Source of the DNA: an uncultured Rickettsiales bacterium
GTDB lineage: Bacteria > Pseudomonadota > Alphaproteobacteria > Micavibrionales > GCA-2720935
Reading direction: 5' to 3'
Assembly: GCA_950054255.1 (NCBI GenBank)
Contig: CATLOR010000002.1
Coordinates: forward strand, 390,325 to 454,324
Length of the DNA stretch: 64,000 bases
In this document: positions 8,497-19,831 of the stretch, one piece after another
Layout: each line of letters begins with the position of its first letter
Numbering within the stretch: the stretch's first letter is position 1
Program-made: the position numbers and the translations under genes
The notes under the pieces: generated by a model
Told to the model about the DNA's origin: nothing
Database searches by the model: none
Seen by the model: only the letters and a program-made list of their open reading frames with translations

Positions 8497-10323
8497 TTAA
8501 GAATAATCGTTTATAATCTCTAAAAACTCGTCACCATATTTGCGCAGTTTTGATTTTCCAACACCACCAATATAAGACATAGCGGTCAAGGTATCGGGTC
8601 TTGCGATTGCCATCTCAATTAATGTTCTATCATGAAAAATCACATAGGGAGGAATGTTTTCAGACTTGGCGATATCAAGCCTATGCGTGCGCAACGCTTC
8701 AAATAATTGACGATCATCTTCGCGATCCAATGCTTCCATAGGCGCAGAACTTCTCGTCTTACTTTGCTCTTTTGTTTTATCTAAGCGCAGTTCTATTGTG
8801 TCTTTATTTTTTAAGAAATCAGCGCCTTTTTGTGTGATTAAAAGACTTCCATGGCGCTCTAAATCGACATGAATAAGTCCTGCAGCTAATAATTGCCTTA
8901 AGATCGATTGCCATGCTTGTTTAGAATATTCTGTGCCAATGCCGTAGGTCGATATTTTATCATGACCAAAATTAACAACACGTTCTGTGTTTTTTCCCAA
9001 TAAAACATCAATAATATATCCAGAACCAAAAATTTGGTTCGTGCGATAAATACACGATAATGCTTTTTGTGCAGCTACTGTACCATCAAAAGTTTCTGGT
9101 GGTTCAAGACATGTATCACAATTCCCACATTTTTCACTTTCATCCCCAAAATATCTAAGCAATACTTGTCTACGACAAGTTGATGCCTCACAAAAGCTTA
9201 AAAAGGCATTCAATTTTCCGCGCTCTAATCTTTTTTGAGCATCAGGGGCATAGCTTTGATCAATCATCTGTCCTTGCAATGCAACATCTTGCATACCGTA
9301 AATCATCCAAGCGACAGAAGGCAACCCATCTCGTCCTGCACGGCCTGTTTCTTGATAATAGCTCTCAATATTCTTTGGTAAATCCATATGAACCACAAAG
9401 CGTACATCTGGTTTATCAATGCCCATTCCAAAGGCAATTGTCGCAACCATGATCACACCTTCTTCTTTTAGAAAACGGTTTTGATTTTCTTCACGAATAG
9501 TTTTATTAAGACCGGCATGATAAGGCAAAGCATGGTAGCCTTTCTCACATAACCATGACGCCACATCATCAACGCGTTTACGTGACAAACAATAAACTAT
9601 GCCACTCTCTTTTGAATCGCGGCTTTCTAAAAATCCCATTAATTGCGTTCTAGGACTATTTTTAATTGCGACATGATATTGAATATTAGGGCGATCAAAC
9701 CCACTTGTATACAGCTTATCAAGCTGTAAACGCTCTAATATCTCATTCCGCGTCGGCGTATCCGCCGTTGCTGTCACAGCAATACAAGGAACATTTGGAA
9801 AGCGTGTTCTTAAAACTGATAATTGCTGATATTCAGGTCTAAAATCATGCCCCCATTGTGAAACACAATGTGCTTCATCAATAGCAAAAAGGGCAACATT
9901 CACCCCATCAAGCAAATCCAAGAAATCATCCATCATCAAACGTTCTGGCGCAACATAGATTAAATCAAGCTCTCCTCTACGCAAAGCTTGATAAGCTTTT
10001 GCTGTTTCTTCGCGCTCTAATCCTGAGTGAATAGCTAAAGCATTCACACCGAGCTCTTTAAGCGCTAATACTTGATCTTGCATCAAAGCAATCAATGGAG
10101 AAACAATCACTCCAACACCTTTCATGCAGAGTGCTGGAATTTGATAACAGAGGGATTTTCCGGCGCCAGTAGGCATCAAAACACATAGATTATCACCATT
10201 AATCACCGCATTTATAATTTCTTCTTGTTGCCCTCGAAAAGAGTCATAACCAAATATGTCTTTCAAAACAGAAACGGGACTGATTGCTATATCAGATCCA
10301 TTATTACGCGCTAAATGATTCAT
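8497..10323 (-). CDS. recQ: ATP-dependent DNA helicase RecQ
   Basis: A 608-residue 3'-5' superfamily 2 helicase for recombination and replication-fork repair. In order: FGYDSFRGQQ motif 0, Walker A in MPTGAGKSLCYQIP, DEAH box in IDEAHCVSQWGHDFRPEY, motif VI in QETGRAGRDG, a zinc module with cysteines in CEASTCRRQ and EKCGNCDTC, a winged-helix RQC region, and a single HRDC domain at the end (LFEALRTHRLDIAKSENIPP onward). Length and domain order match E. coli RecQ. It lies 66 bases upstream of leuA on the same strand, so partial co-transcription is possible. Confidence 0.97.
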   Translation of the reverse strand: MNHLARNNGSDIAISPVSVLKDIFGYDSFRGQQEEIINAVINGDNLCVLMPTGAGKSLCYQIPALCMKGVGVIVSPLIALMQDQVLALKELGVNALAIHSGLEREETAKAYQALRRGELDLIYVAPERLMMDDFLDLLDGVNVALFAIDEAHCVSQWGHDFRPEYQQLSVLRTRFPNVPCIAVTATADTPTRNEILERLQLDKLYTSGFDRPNIQYHVAIKNSPRTQLMGFLESRDSKESGIVYCLSRKRVDDVASWLCEKGYHALPYHAGLNKTIREENQNRFLKEEGVIMVATIAFGMGIDKPDVRFVVHMDLPKNIESYYQETGRAGRDGLPSVAWMIYGMQDVALQGQMIDQSYAPDAQKRLERGKLNAFLSFCEASTCRRQVLLRYFGDESEKCGNCDTCLEPPETFDGTVAAQKALSCIYRTNQIFGSGYIIDVLLGKNTERVVNFGHDKISTYGIGTEYSKQAWQSILRQLLAAGLIHVDLERHGSLLITQKGADFLKNKDTIELRLDKTKEQSKTRSSAPMEALDREDDRQLFEALRTHRLDIAKSENIPPYVIFHDRTLIEMAIARPDTLTAMSYIGGVGKSKLRKYGDEFLEIINDYS

Positions 10324-10480
10324 ACTTAAAGTATAAAGAAAAGAAACAGAGTCTGGCTAGGCTTTTTCTACAAAAACATCTTTTATTTTACACAATCATC
10401 AATAATTATGTTGACTAGATATAACCATATTGTCTAAGGTTATTTTAAATAAAAATAAAAAAACAGGAAGAAGGCAAACA

Positions 10481-11950
10481 ATGAGCAATACTCATGACTC
10501 TCTATTTTTTAATAATTCTGACTTAAACCCAGAAAAATTATCACGTATTGTACGAGATGGTCTGCGCGGTTCAGACTATGGTGAATTTTATCAAGAAGAC
10601 GTTCAAAGCGAAAGCATCTCACGCAATATGGGGACAACAACAGTTTCTGTTGGCAATGGCGATTCAGGCTTTGGCTTTCGCATTGGTAAAGAAGATCAAG
10701 TTGGATACACATTCTCTCAAGCTTTTAATGAAAAATCTCTCTTAGCGGCTGTAAGCGCTTCTAGACAAATTTTAAAAGGCCATACATCTGCAACAACGCA
10801 TTTAGCATCCGGTTCTGTAGATCAAACGCTTTACACGCAAGATAATGCGCTTGGCACAATGAGCATTGAAGAAAAACTCAAAAAAATTGACGAGATTGAA
10901 GCCTATGTTCGTACACTTGACCCTAATATTGTCAATGTTGCTGTTACATATAATGCTAAATCCAAGCTTGTAAAAGTTGTGAACGCCGAAGGAGAGGCTT
11001 TTGTTGAAAATCGTCCCTACACTGTCCTTAGCATCTCAATTGCTATGAAAGGTGATAATGGCAAAATTGAACAATCTTATGCCCATGATGGTGGCCGTAT
11101 CACAGCCGATGAACTCTTTGAATTTGAAACATATTCAAAGGTTGCTCAAAAAGTTTTAGCGGATACAAAAATGCTTCTGATCGCTGACGAAGCACCTTCA
11201 GGACGTATGGATTGCGTTCTAAGCAATGGTTGGTCAGGCATTATTTTACATGAAGCTGTTGGCCATGGATTAGAAGGTGACTTTAATCGCCGTGATATTT
11301 CTGTTTATAGTGGAAAAGTTGGACAAAAAATTGCTAATGACACTGTTACGATCGTTGATCAAGGCGATATTCCTAGGCAACGCGGTTCTCTTCACTTTGA
11401 TGATGAGGGCACAAAAACACAACGCAACATTCTCGTTGAAGATGGTGTATTGAAAAAATATATGCAAGATCGTCGCAATGCCCAACTGATGGGTGTTTCT
11501 CCTACGGGAAATGGTCGTCGTGAAAGCTATAAACATGCACCTATGCCTCGCATGACAAACACTTTTTTTGAAAAAGGAAATGATCATTTTGAAGACATGA
11601 TCGCCTCGACAAAAGATGGCCTATTTATTGATAATTTCGCTAATGGGCAAGTTGATATTGTGTCTGGAACATTTAATATGAATGCACAGCTTGCTTATCG
11701 CATTCGTAACGGAAAAATCTGTGAACCTGTAAAAGGCGCATCTATCATTGGTAGTGGCTTAGAAGTCATCAATAAAGTTGATATGATTGGTTCCGATCTA
11801 GATTTACCGACAGCTGCTGGTATGTGTGGCAAAGATGGACAAAGCGTCCCCGCTGGCGTTGGACAACCCGCTATTAAAGTACGCGGCTTACAAATTGGTG
11901 GTTCTAAACAAGAAAAGAAATCATTTTTAAGACGCCTCTTGGCTCGTTAA
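10481..11950 (+). CDS. tldD: TldD-family zinc metalloprotease
   Basis: A 489-residue protein of the TldD/PmbA family. TldD is the catalytic half of a TldD-TldE heterodimer that degrades unfolded peptides, matures certain modified peptides and acts in antitoxin turnover in E. coli. The zinc-binding HExxxH motif is present as HEAVGHGLEGD (H257, H261). The start is ATG 10481 with AGGAAG/AAGAAGG upstream; the frame is open to 10430 but the extra residues look non-coding. It faces its partner pmbA across a shared terminator rather than forming an operon with it. Confidence 0.93.
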   Translation: MSNTHDSLFFNNSDLNPEKLSRIVRDGLRGSDYGEFYQEDVQSESISRNMGTTTVSVGNGDSGFGFRIGKEDQVGYTFSQAFNEKSLLAAVSASRQILKGHTSATTHLASGSVDQTLYTQDNALGTMSIEEKLKKIDEIEAYVRTLDPNIVNVAVTYNAKSKLVKVVNAEGEAFVENRPYTVLSISIAMKGDNGKIEQSYAHDGGRITADELFEFETYSKVAQKVLADTKMLLIADEAPSGRMDCVLSNGWSGIILHEAVGHGLEGDFNRRDISVYSGKVGQKIANDTVTIVDQGDIPRQRGSLHFDDEGTKTQRNILVEDGVLKKYMQDRRNAQLMGVSPTGNGRRESYKHAPMPRMTNTFFEKGNDHFEDMIASTKDGLFIDNFANGQVDIVSGTFNMNAQLAYRIRNGKICEPVKGASIIGSGLEVINKVDMIGSDLDLPTAAGMCGKDGQSVPAGVGQPAIKVRGLQIGGSKQEKKSFLRRLLAR

Positions 11951-11970
11951 AAATCTTAAAAAAACAATTA

Positions 11971-12001
11971 AAAAAAGCGCCCTTATTTTGGCGCTTTTTT
12001 T
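11971..12001. terminator. Bidirectional rho-independent terminator between tldD and pmbA
   Basis: AAAAAAGCGCC (11971-11981) pairs with GGCGCTTTTTT (11990-12000) around an 8-base loop, giving a GC-rich core with T runs on both strands. It is placed to stop tldD from the left and pmbA from the right. Confidence 0.9.
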
Positions 12002-12016
12002 CTAATATAGGTTTTT

Positions 12017-13360
12017 TTATTTACCTGAGATACGCATTTTATCCAAACGTGTCGTAGGTACCGCAAAGCGTTTTTTTGTTGAAGACGGCGTGTCATTAGC
12101 AATAACTGCCTTTTGGAACATATCAATCAAAGAACCCGCAACGACAAATGAAGAAACGGCTTTATTTGTTACACGCCCTCTCACAATACGATGCCCTTCT
12201 GCTTGACGAGAGAAACCGCCATTAGCAACATTGGCAACACCGCCTGAAAATTCTGTGATATAAATCCCATCACGCACATCCGCCATTAAGCTATCTGGTG
12301 TTTCAATACCGCCTGAAACAATCACATTTGTTGTATTACCATCATTACGGCCAATATAATCAAGCTTTAATTTACGTGCGCTTTGTGCAGAAACATTAAA
12401 TTGTTTTAAAATACCGTTCTCCACAAATACCACAGGTTCAGATTTCATGCCTGTTTTATCCGTTACTTGTGACCCCAACCCTCTTTTAATTGTCGGATCA
12501 TCTGTGATATTCACAAGACTATTTAAAACACGCTGACCAATTTTATCTTTTAAAAATGTCTTTTCCTCAAAAACAACATTACCGCTTATAGCACTAAACA
12601 CACTCCCAAAGAATGTTTGCGCTGCATTTGGTGATAAGATAAGTGTTTGTTCTGATGTTTTTGGTGTTTTGGCATTTAATTTAGCAATCGCTGATTGCGC
12701 TGTTTTCAAACCAATTTCTTCTGGAGATAACAAATCTGAGGCATGAAAAGCGCCATCTCCATTATAATCAATCTGCATCTCTTTTTTATGTTCTGCAATC
12801 GCATTCGCATAGGCATAAAAATATGTATTAGAACTTGCAAGATCAGCACCATTTGTCGCTATACTCACATAATTACCGCGTACTGAAGTTAGTCCCGCAT
12901 CTCTTAAAGTTTTAATCTGTTTAACACTTAAAACTGTTTGAGACATTGTTTCAACAAAGGCACGCATTTCATCATCTGTTAATCCAACTGTATCTATTTG
13001 TTCCAAATCCTCCAAAGGTCCTTTATAAACAAAAGACGGTTCAATCAAACCAATATATGGATTCTCAGGCACCATATTCAGTGTTGGTAAATTTTGATCA
13101 ATGGCCGATTTTAAAACCTCTAACTCAGTGCTTGCTGGTGAGAAATCAATCGCTTTTTGTCCAGCATAAATAACAATACCAGCACTTACTGTATTTCCTG
13201 ATATTACATTTTCCGTTGTAACTGTTTTTTTGTCATTTTGAGTAAATGTGACTTTAACATCTGTTACACCATATGGTTTTCCAGCTTGTAATGCATAGTC
13301 AATTACTTGTTGTGCGCGTGATCGCATTTCTTGTTCAAAAGATTGTAGTGAATTAGTCAT
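12017..13360 (-). CDS. pmbA: PmbA/TldE, TldD-partner metalloprotease subunit
   Basis: A 447-residue TldD/PmbA-family protein without the HExxxH motif of TldD, as expected for the TldE half of the heterodimer. The family fold is recognisable from MRSRAQQVIDYALQAGKPYGV, through LILSPNAAQTFFGSVFSAISG, to the conserved C-terminal block with IYITEFSGGVAN. It converges on tldD. The start ATG (13360) is preceded by AGAGAGG. Confidence 0.9.
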   Translation of the reverse strand: MTNSLQSFEQEMRSRAQQVIDYALQAGKPYGVTDVKVTFTQNDKKTVTTENVISGNTVSAGIVIYAGQKAIDFSPASTELEVLKSAIDQNLPTLNMVPENPYIGLIEPSFVYKGPLEDLEQIDTVGLTDDEMRAFVETMSQTVLSVKQIKTLRDAGLTSVRGNYVSIATNGADLASSNTYFYAYANAIAEHKKEMQIDYNGDGAFHASDLLSPEEIGLKTAQSAIAKLNAKTPKTSEQTLILSPNAAQTFFGSVFSAISGNVVFEEKTFLKDKIGQRVLNSLVNITDDPTIKRGLGSQVTDKTGMKSEPVVFVENGILKQFNVSAQSARKLKLDYIGRNDGNTTNVIVSGGIETPDSLMADVRDGIYITEFSGGVANVANGGFSRQAEGHRIVRGRVTNKAVSSFVVAGSLIDMFQKAVIANDTPSSTKKRFAVPTTRLDKMRISGK

Positions 13361-13462
13361 AGAAAGTGCCTCTCTCTTCTTTATTTATTATTATTATGGA
13401 TTAAAAAGAGAGTATCATAATTTTTTTTGTTACGTCAAACAAAAAGCATTATATGTATATAT

Positions 13463-14155
13463 TTATTGTTTTTGATGGCTATTTTGATCGATTTTTTCTT
13501 GATAGAAATTTTCACAGATTTCAATCTTTTCACGACCACCCTGCTCACGCCAATCATTTGTATCGCGCAGAGAGAAAATACAACCACAATATTCTTGCTT
13601 ATAAAAGTTTTCACGCTTGGCAATTTCGTACATACGCGATGAACCGCCATCTTTACGCCAATTATAAGTCCAATAATCAACGCCGTCATAATGAGAAGCC
13701 GCACGTTTCCCACAATCATTGATCTGGTTCATATTTTTCCAACGTGATATACCCAACGAACTGGTAATGACTTTAAAATCATTTTCAAAGGCATATAAAG
13801 CTGTGCGCTCAAAACGCATGTCAAAACACATTGTACAGCGGATACCTCGTTCAGGCTCCATCTCTAGCCCCTTGGCACGAGAAAACCAGTTTTGCACATC
13901 ATAATCAGCATCTACAAACGGAATACCCAGCTTCTCACAAAAACGAATATTTTCATTTTTACGCATCTCATATTCTTTTTTAGGATGAATATTAGGATTA
14001 TAAAAAAAGACTGTGATCTCAAGACCAGATTGCACCATCTTTTCAATCACCTCACCAGAACAAGGCGCGCAACAGCTATGGAGAAGCACTTTCCTCTCTC
14101 CGTTAGGTGTTTCAAACACATCGTCTGTTTTTATTCTGCTATTCCGTTTTGCCAT
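13463..14155 (-). CDS. queH: Epoxyqueuosine reductase QueH
   Basis: A 230-residue DUF208-family protein reducing epoxyqueuosine to queuosine in tRNA, a non-orthologous replacement for the cobalamin-dependent QueG. The cysteine signature is clear: [13 protein letters not shown] (C28, C29, C32), [14 protein letters not shown], and CGCIFSLRD in the C-terminal part. It directly follows queA (8-base gap), which makes epoxyqueuosine, so two consecutive steps of queuosine synthesis are encoded together. Confidence 0.93.
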   Translation of the reverse strand: MAKRNSRIKTDDVFETPNGERKVLLHSCCAPCSGEVIEKMVQSGLEITVFFYNPNIHPKKEYEMRKNENIRFCEKLGIPFVDADYDVQNWFSRAKGLEMEPERGIRCTMCFDMRFERTALYAFENDFKVITSSLGISRWKNMNQINDCGKRAASHYDGVDYWTYNWRKDGGSSRMYEIAKRENFYKQEYCGCIFSLRDTNDWREQGGREKIEICENFYQEKIDQNSHQKQ

Positions 14156-14163
14156 GCGCTTAG

Positions 14164-15210
14164 TTATGGTTTATCTGGATTTAAATTGCAAGTAATAAAC
14201 ATAGAATCTCCGTAACTAAAGAACCTGTACGCCTCTTCAACGGCTTGTTTATAAGCATTCATTACATTTTTATATCCACCAAAAGCACTCACTAACATGA
14301 TAAGTGTTGATTCAGGTAAATGAAAATTTGTTACTAATACATCCACAACTTTAAATTCAAAGCCAGGATAAATAAAAATATCGGTCGAGCCTTTATAGGG
14401 CTTTAATTCTCCTGATAAAGCCGCTGTCTCAAGCGATCTAACAGAGGTTGTCCCAACGGCAACAACACGTCCACCACGCTCTTTTGTTGCCTTTATTTTA
14501 TCACAAATATCTTGAGTGACTTCTAAATATTCTGAATGCATTCGATGTTCGAAAATATTATCTTTACGCACAGGTAAAAACGTACCCGCTCCGATATGAA
14601 GCATAACATTTTCAACCTCAACACCTTTTTCTTTTAAGCGCTCAAACACCTCATCATCAAAATGTAGTCCTGCCGTCGGGGCTGCAACTGAGCCTAAATG
14701 TTGACCGTAAACCGTTTGATAACGATCATAATCATCGGCGTCTTCTTCACGCTCAATATAAGGCGGCAAAGGCATTTGTCCGTATTTCTCACACAATTCA
14801 TACCAGCTTAAATAGCCCTCTTCTAATCTGAGATGGAATATGCTTTCATCACGGCTTTCCGCAACAAATAAATTCCCTTCAGGCAATGTCATTTTTGTCC
14901 CTATTTTAGGGGTATTGCTCGCGCGCAGATGTGCCGTTGCATATTTATCATCAACAATCTGATCAAGCATCACTTCAACTTTACCACCCGTCAAACGATG
15001 CCCATATAAACGCGCAGGAATCACTTTTGTATTATTTAAAATTAACAAATCACCCGCGTTTAACAAATCCGGCAATTCAGTAAAATTCTTATGATCAATC
15101 GCACCTGTTTCACCATTTACACATAATAAGCGACTTGCCGATCTTTTATCAGCAGGCCTTTGAGCAATGAGTTTTTCAGGTAACTCAAAAAAGAAGTCTT
15201 GTCTTTGCAT
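14164..15210 (-). CDS. queA: S-adenosylmethionine:tRNA ribosyltransferase-isomerase QueA
   Basis: A 348-residue enzyme transferring and isomerising the ribosyl group of SAM onto 7-aminomethyl-7-deazaguanine at tRNA position 34. Recognised by the N-terminal [20 protein letters not shown], the central [28 protein letters not shown] and the C-terminal [15 protein letters not shown]. Length is typical. It sits 6 bases after hemH and 8 before queH. Confidence 0.97.
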   Translation of the reverse strand: MQRQDFFFELPEKLIAQRPADKRSASRLLCVNGETGAIDHKNFTELPDLLNAGDLLILNNTKVIPARLYGHRLTGGKVEVMLDQIVDDKYATAHLRASNTPKIGTKMTLPEGNLFVAESRDESIFHLRLEEGYLSWYELCEKYGQMPLPPYIEREEDADDYDRYQTVYGQHLGSVAAPTAGLHFDDEVFERLKEKGVEVENVMLHIGAGTFLPVRKDNIFEHRMHSEYLEVTQDICDKIKATKERGGRVVAVGTTSVRSLETAALSGELKPYKGSTDIFIYPGFEFKVVDVLVTNFHLPESTLIMLVSAFGGYKNVMNAYKQAVEEAYRFFSYGDSMFITCNLNPDKP

Positions 15211-15216
15211 GACGTA

Positions 15217-16248
15217 TTATACCCAGCCCTCAAGCAGATTTTTGCTTAACTGATGAAGCATTTCAATAGAGAGATCATGATCATTCAAACACGGAATAAA
15301 AGCAAAATTATCACCACCATTCTCTTTGAATATATCTCTCACTTGGATATCAATTTCTTCCAAAGTTTCAATACAGTCTGAAGCAAAACCAGGCGTAATA
15401 ATCGCGATATTCTTTAATCCTTTACGGGCATATTCTTCAACTGTTTTGTCTGTATATGGTTGCAACCATTCTCTCGGGCCGAAACGCGATTGAAAAGTCG
15501 TCATAATTTCATCATCTCCCATATCTAATGATTCACGCAATAAGCGTGTCGTTTTCTTACATACGCAATGATACGGGTCACCTTTATCAAAATACTCTTT
15601 TGGGATACCATGATAAGATGCCAAGATTAAATCTGGTTTCCACTCCAAATCTTTGATCGTTTCTATCATCGTTTTTTCTAATGCTTTAATATAGAGCGGG
15701 TGATCATGATACGGCTCTGCGGTACGAAGAGCTGGTTGCCAGCGCATCTTCATTAAAGCCCGAAAGACCTGATCATTAACAGCAGCTGTCGTTGCCGCAC
15801 TATATTGTGGATATAAAGGGAATACCGCAAGTTTTGTACAACCTTGCTCCTTTAGCGCTTTAATTTTTGACTCAATAGATGGATTGCCGTAGCACATCGC
15901 ATAATCAACAATTAAGCCTTCTTGCTTTTTAAAAGCCTCACCGACTTTTTCGGCTTGTAATTTAGTATAATGGCGCAGCGGAGATTCATCGATTTCATTT
16001 AGCCATATTTTCTTATACAGCTTTGCTGTTCTTGATGGACGAAATACAAGAATAATAAAATTCAAAACAAACCACCAAACAAAACGGTTAGCCTCAACTA
16101 TACGTCGATCGCTCAAAAACTCTCTTAAATAACGGCGCACAGCCCCTGTGCTTGTATTATCAGGTGTTCCTAAATTAACAAATAATAAGCCTGTCTTACC
16201 TGTTTTAATTTCTGGATGTGTATCAGTTTGTTTATTTTCTTCTGTCAT
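15217..16248 (-). CDS. hemH: Ferrochelatase
   Basis: A 343-residue enzyme inserting ferrous iron into protoporphyrin IX. GLLFVNLGTPDN at the N terminus, SASTTAAVNDQ-like region YSAATTAAVND, the active-site histidine in ILASYHGIPKEYFDKGDPY, and ITPGFASDCIETLEEI at the C terminus are family hallmarks. Its 5' end overlaps the upstream TPR gene by 17 bases and queA follows after 6, so these genes are probably co-transcribed. Heme made here supplies the cytochromes whose genes lie elsewhere in the window (ctaA, sdhC). Confidence 0.96.
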   Translation of the reverse strand: MTEENKQTDTHPEIKTGKTGLLFVNLGTPDNTSTGAVRRYLREFLSDRRIVEANRFVWWFVLNFIILVFRPSRTAKLYKKIWLNEIDESPLRHYTKLQAEKVGEAFKKQEGLIVDYAMCYGNPSIESKIKALKEQGCTKLAVFPLYPQYSAATTAAVNDQVFRALMKMRWQPALRTAEPYHDHPLYIKALEKTMIETIKDLEWKPDLILASYHGIPKEYFDKGDPYHCVCKKTTRLLRESLDMGDDEIMTTFQSRFGPREWLQPYTDKTVEEYARKGLKNIAIITPGFASDCIETLEEIDIQVRDIFKENGGDNFAFIPCLNDHDLSIEMLHQLSKNLLEGWV

Positions 16249-16945
16249 CCTCTTTTTCTTCCTTTTCTTCTTTCATCGCCTCTCTAATCATATCACGAAG
16301 ACCTAAATAGGCCGTTTTTCGATCTGGATATTGTTTGGATTCAAGTGCCTTTTTAAAATATGGATTAGCACTTTCTAAGCCTTCATATTGTTTTAAATAT
16401 AAGCCGTAGAAATAATTAGCTTCTAAATTATCAGGGTCAAGTGCCAATGCTTTCAAAAGGTACCCTTTTGCTTTCACTCTATTCCCAAAAGAAAAAGGCC
16501 ACACATCCGCACTATTATATAAATGTCCTAATAGGGCATATCCATACCCATCTAAGGCTTTTGGATTAATAAGTGTTGCTTGTTCAAGTAATGCCAAAGC
16601 CTCTTTATTCATGTCATCGCGCTTAAATAATCCTAACGAAGATGCCTTTTCCATTTTTAATTTAGCAAGCCAAATACGCATATCTGCGCTGCTTGGTTTT
16701 TCTTTTAACGTTTTCTCAACACGCTCTAACAAAGTATCAAAACCTACTTGTTGTTTTTCTTTGTTTTCTTCTTCAAATGTTAAGCGCGCCCATTCCTGTT
16801 GATATGACAGTAAATCGGTTTTTTTTGCCTTTTGAGCCTCTGTTTCAGAAACAACAATATGATTAGTCTGTGCATAGCTAGACACATTCATAAAACATAT
16901 ATAAAACAACACTGTAAGAATAAAGTATCTCATAATAAAACGCAC
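16232..16945 (-). CDS. Exported tetratricopeptide-repeat protein
   Basis: A protein of about 237 residues with an N-terminal signal peptide (hydrophobic stretch ILTVLFYICFMNV, then SSYAQ, probable cleavage after AQ or nearby). The mature part is helical, with TPR-like units from about residue 70, clearest in the region with ALALLEQATLINPKALDGYG and AKGYLLKALALDPDNLEANY. The end is strongly charged (KEEKEEKEDDRRK). Probably periplasmic and a protein-protein interaction scaffold; no specific role is visible. The start is either GTG 16945, which has GAGGTGAT upstream at usable spacing, or ATG 16933. The gene overlaps hemH by 17 bases. Confidence 0.75.
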   Translation of the reverse strand: MRFIMRYFILTVLFYICFMNVSSYAQTNHIVVSETEAQKAKKTDLLSYQQEWARLTFEEENKEKQQVGFDTLLERVEKTLKEKPSSADMRIWLAKLKMEKASSLGLFKRDDMNKEALALLEQATLINPKALDGYGYALLGHLYNSADVWPFSFGNRVKAKGYLLKALALDPDNLEANYFYGLYLKQYEGLESANPYFKKALESKQYPDRKTAYLGLRDMIREAMKEEKEEKEDDRRK

Positions 16946-17000
16946 TTTAGCATATCACCTCACATAATAAAGATATTTTTATATTACAAAAAATACATAA

Positions 17001-17037
17001 AAAAAAGCCGTCAAGTATATCACTTAACGGCTTTTTA
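17001..17037 (-). terminator. Rho-independent terminator after groEL
   Basis: Arms GCCGT and ACGGC (17007-17011 and 17027-17031), extended by AAGT/ACTT across one mismatch, are flanked by A and T runs. On the minus strand the stem is followed by six Ts, placed 29 bases after the groEL stop codon. Confidence 0.85.
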
Positions 17038-17065
17038 TGTCTTAAGCTAATAAGCGAGCAAGATA

Positions 17066-18733
<1,668 letters not shown>

Positions 18734-18761
18734 TTAATATAATTATTTTTGATTTAATGAA

Positions 18762-19055
18762 TTACGCAGCTTCCACTACGCCCATGATATCTGCTTCTTT
18801 CATCACGATGAGATCTTCACCGTCGATTTTCACTTCAGTACCAGCCCATTTTGTAAACAAAACGCGGTCCCCTGTTTTCACATCAAGAGGAATTACTTTG
18901 CCAGCTTCATCACGAGAACCGTTACCAGCAGCAACGATTTCACCTTCCATTGGCTTTTCCTGAGCAGTTTCTGGGATAATAATACCGCCTGCTGTTTTTG
19001 TATCAGCTTCGATACGACGAACGAGAACGCGGTCATGTAAAGGTCTTAATTTCAT
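18762..19055 (-). CDS. groES: Co-chaperonin GroES (10 kDa)
   Basis: A 97-residue lid for the GroEL ring. [16 protein letters not shown] at the start, the mobile-loop region [15 protein letters not shown], and [15 protein letters not shown] are characteristic. First gene of the groESL operon; the ATG is preceded by AAGGAG. A CIRCE element and probable promoter lie 58-111 bases upstream. Confidence 0.99.
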   Translation of the reverse strand: MKLRPLHDRVLVRRIEADTKTAGGIIIPETAQEKPMEGEIVAAGNGSRDEAGKVIPLDVKTGDRVLFTKWAGTEVKIDGEDLIVMKEADIMGVVEAA

Positions 19056-19112
19056 ATCTTACTCCTTTTATACGTTAGTTAAGCAAGTTAGAAAGTTAAG
19101 CGAGCCTAACCA

Positions 19113-19139
19113 TTAGCACTCACTTCTTTCGAGTGCTAA
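19113..19139. promoter_or_regulatory. CIRCE operator (HrcA binding site)
   Basis: TTAGCACTC, nine bases, GAGTGCTAA: an exact match to the CIRCE consensus. HrcA represses heat-shock operons by binding it. It lies in the groES leader and overlaps the predicted -10 region. Confidence 0.97.
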
Positions 19140-19166
19140 TATACGATAAAATCTATAAAATTCAAG
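19138..19166 (-). promoter_or_regulatory. Probable groESL promoter
   Basis: On the minus strand TTGAAT (19165-19160) is followed by 16 bases and TATATT (19143-19138). The -35 is part of CTTGAA, and CGTATAT overlaps the -10, which also resembles a sigma-32 heat-shock promoter. The -10 overlaps the end of the CIRCE element, so HrcA binding would block it. Confidence 0.6.
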
Positions 19167-19228
19167 TCTTATCGTTAAAAAAATATTAAGTATTCCCTTA
19201 GTAGAATATTAATAAAGGAGGCTTTAAG

Positions 19229-19510
19229 ATGAAATCTTTTGAATCCATGAATGATTTAGAAAAACAACTCAATAATTACAGACTTACAACAGCTGAGATT
19301 CTGTATTATATGCCCGACCATCCACATCTAATTCAAGCCTATATTTGGCAAGAATTTGATCTTGCCCCACGCTTTCCTATATTAAAAAAATTCTTAGATT
19401 TTTGGTCAAGAGAAATTGATGCAAGACTGCATTCTGTTCAATTTACACATGCAGATCTTATAAAGCCCGTCACATGGGATCCTATTTCCGCAGAATACCA
19501 AATACATTAA
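19229..19510 (+). CDS. usg: Usg family protein
   Basis: A 93-residue protein of the small Usg family, typical of Alphaproteobacteria and of unknown molecular function. The pattern is unmistakable: LEKQLNNYRLTTAEILYYMP, then LIQAYIWQEFDLAPRFP, then FLDFWSREIDARLHSVQ. A strong SD (AAAGGAGG) precedes the ATG. It is transcribed away from groES and converges with the ferredoxin gene 6 bases away. Not to be confused with the USG-1 aspartate-semialdehyde dehydrogenase homologues. Confidence 0.9.
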   Translation: MKSFESMNDLEKQLNNYRLTTAEILYYMPDHPHLIQAYIWQEFDLAPRFPILKKFLDFWSREIDARLHSVQFTHADLIKPVTWDPISAEYQIH

Positions 19511-19516
19511 GTCCTT

Positions 19517-19831
19517 TTAAGTATCTTCAGGTGCCAATGTTACGGTTAGACCGTCTATCTCGTCAGTCATAATGATTTGGCAAGATAATCTAGAATTATC
19601 TTCAACAAAGAATGCTTCATCAAGCATATCAACCTCATCGTCACGCACATCAGGAATTTTATCCAACCAGTCATAATCAACATAAACATGACAGGTCGCA
19701 CAAGAGCAACATCCCCCACATTCTGCTTTTATTGGCAAATCATGATCTCTAATCACTTCCATCAAACGCCATCCTTCTGGCGCTTCAAGTACGTGCTCTG
19801 CTCCTTCACGATCAATTACATTGACAATCAT
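19517..19831 (-). CDS. Adrenodoxin-type [2Fe-2S] ferredoxin
   Basis: A 104-residue electron carrier. Cluster ligands follow the adrenodoxin pattern: C38, C44 and C47 in ECGGCCSCATCHVYV and C84 in RLSCQIIM; an acidic DVRDDEVDMLDEA stretch is the usual partner-docking region. Such ferredoxins serve Fe-S assembly or monooxygenases. Here the upstream genes are two membrane proteins and a ferredoxin-NADP reductase on the same strand, which suggests a local electron-transfer unit. Its ATG overlaps the upstream stop (ATGA). Extra cysteines C41 and C42 lie inside the ligand loop. Confidence 0.9.
   Translation of the reverse strand: MIVNVIDREGAEHVLEAPEGWRLMEVIRDHDLPIKAECGGCCSCATCHVYVDYDWLDKIPDVRDDEVDMLDEAFFVEDNSRLSCQIIMTDEIDGLTVTLAPEDT

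Noticed and set aside
10400..10460. Shared TTGACTA...TAAGGTTATTTT string before tldD and before the FlgO-like gene (about 42130-42165)
   Set aside because: In the second case the spacing leaves no room for a -10 and the AAGG serves as SD; the likeness is probably chance in A+T-rich DNA.
13427..13722. Open frames opposite queH and downstream of it
   Set aside because: They are low-complexity shadows in other phases; queH has complete cysteine motifs in its own frame.
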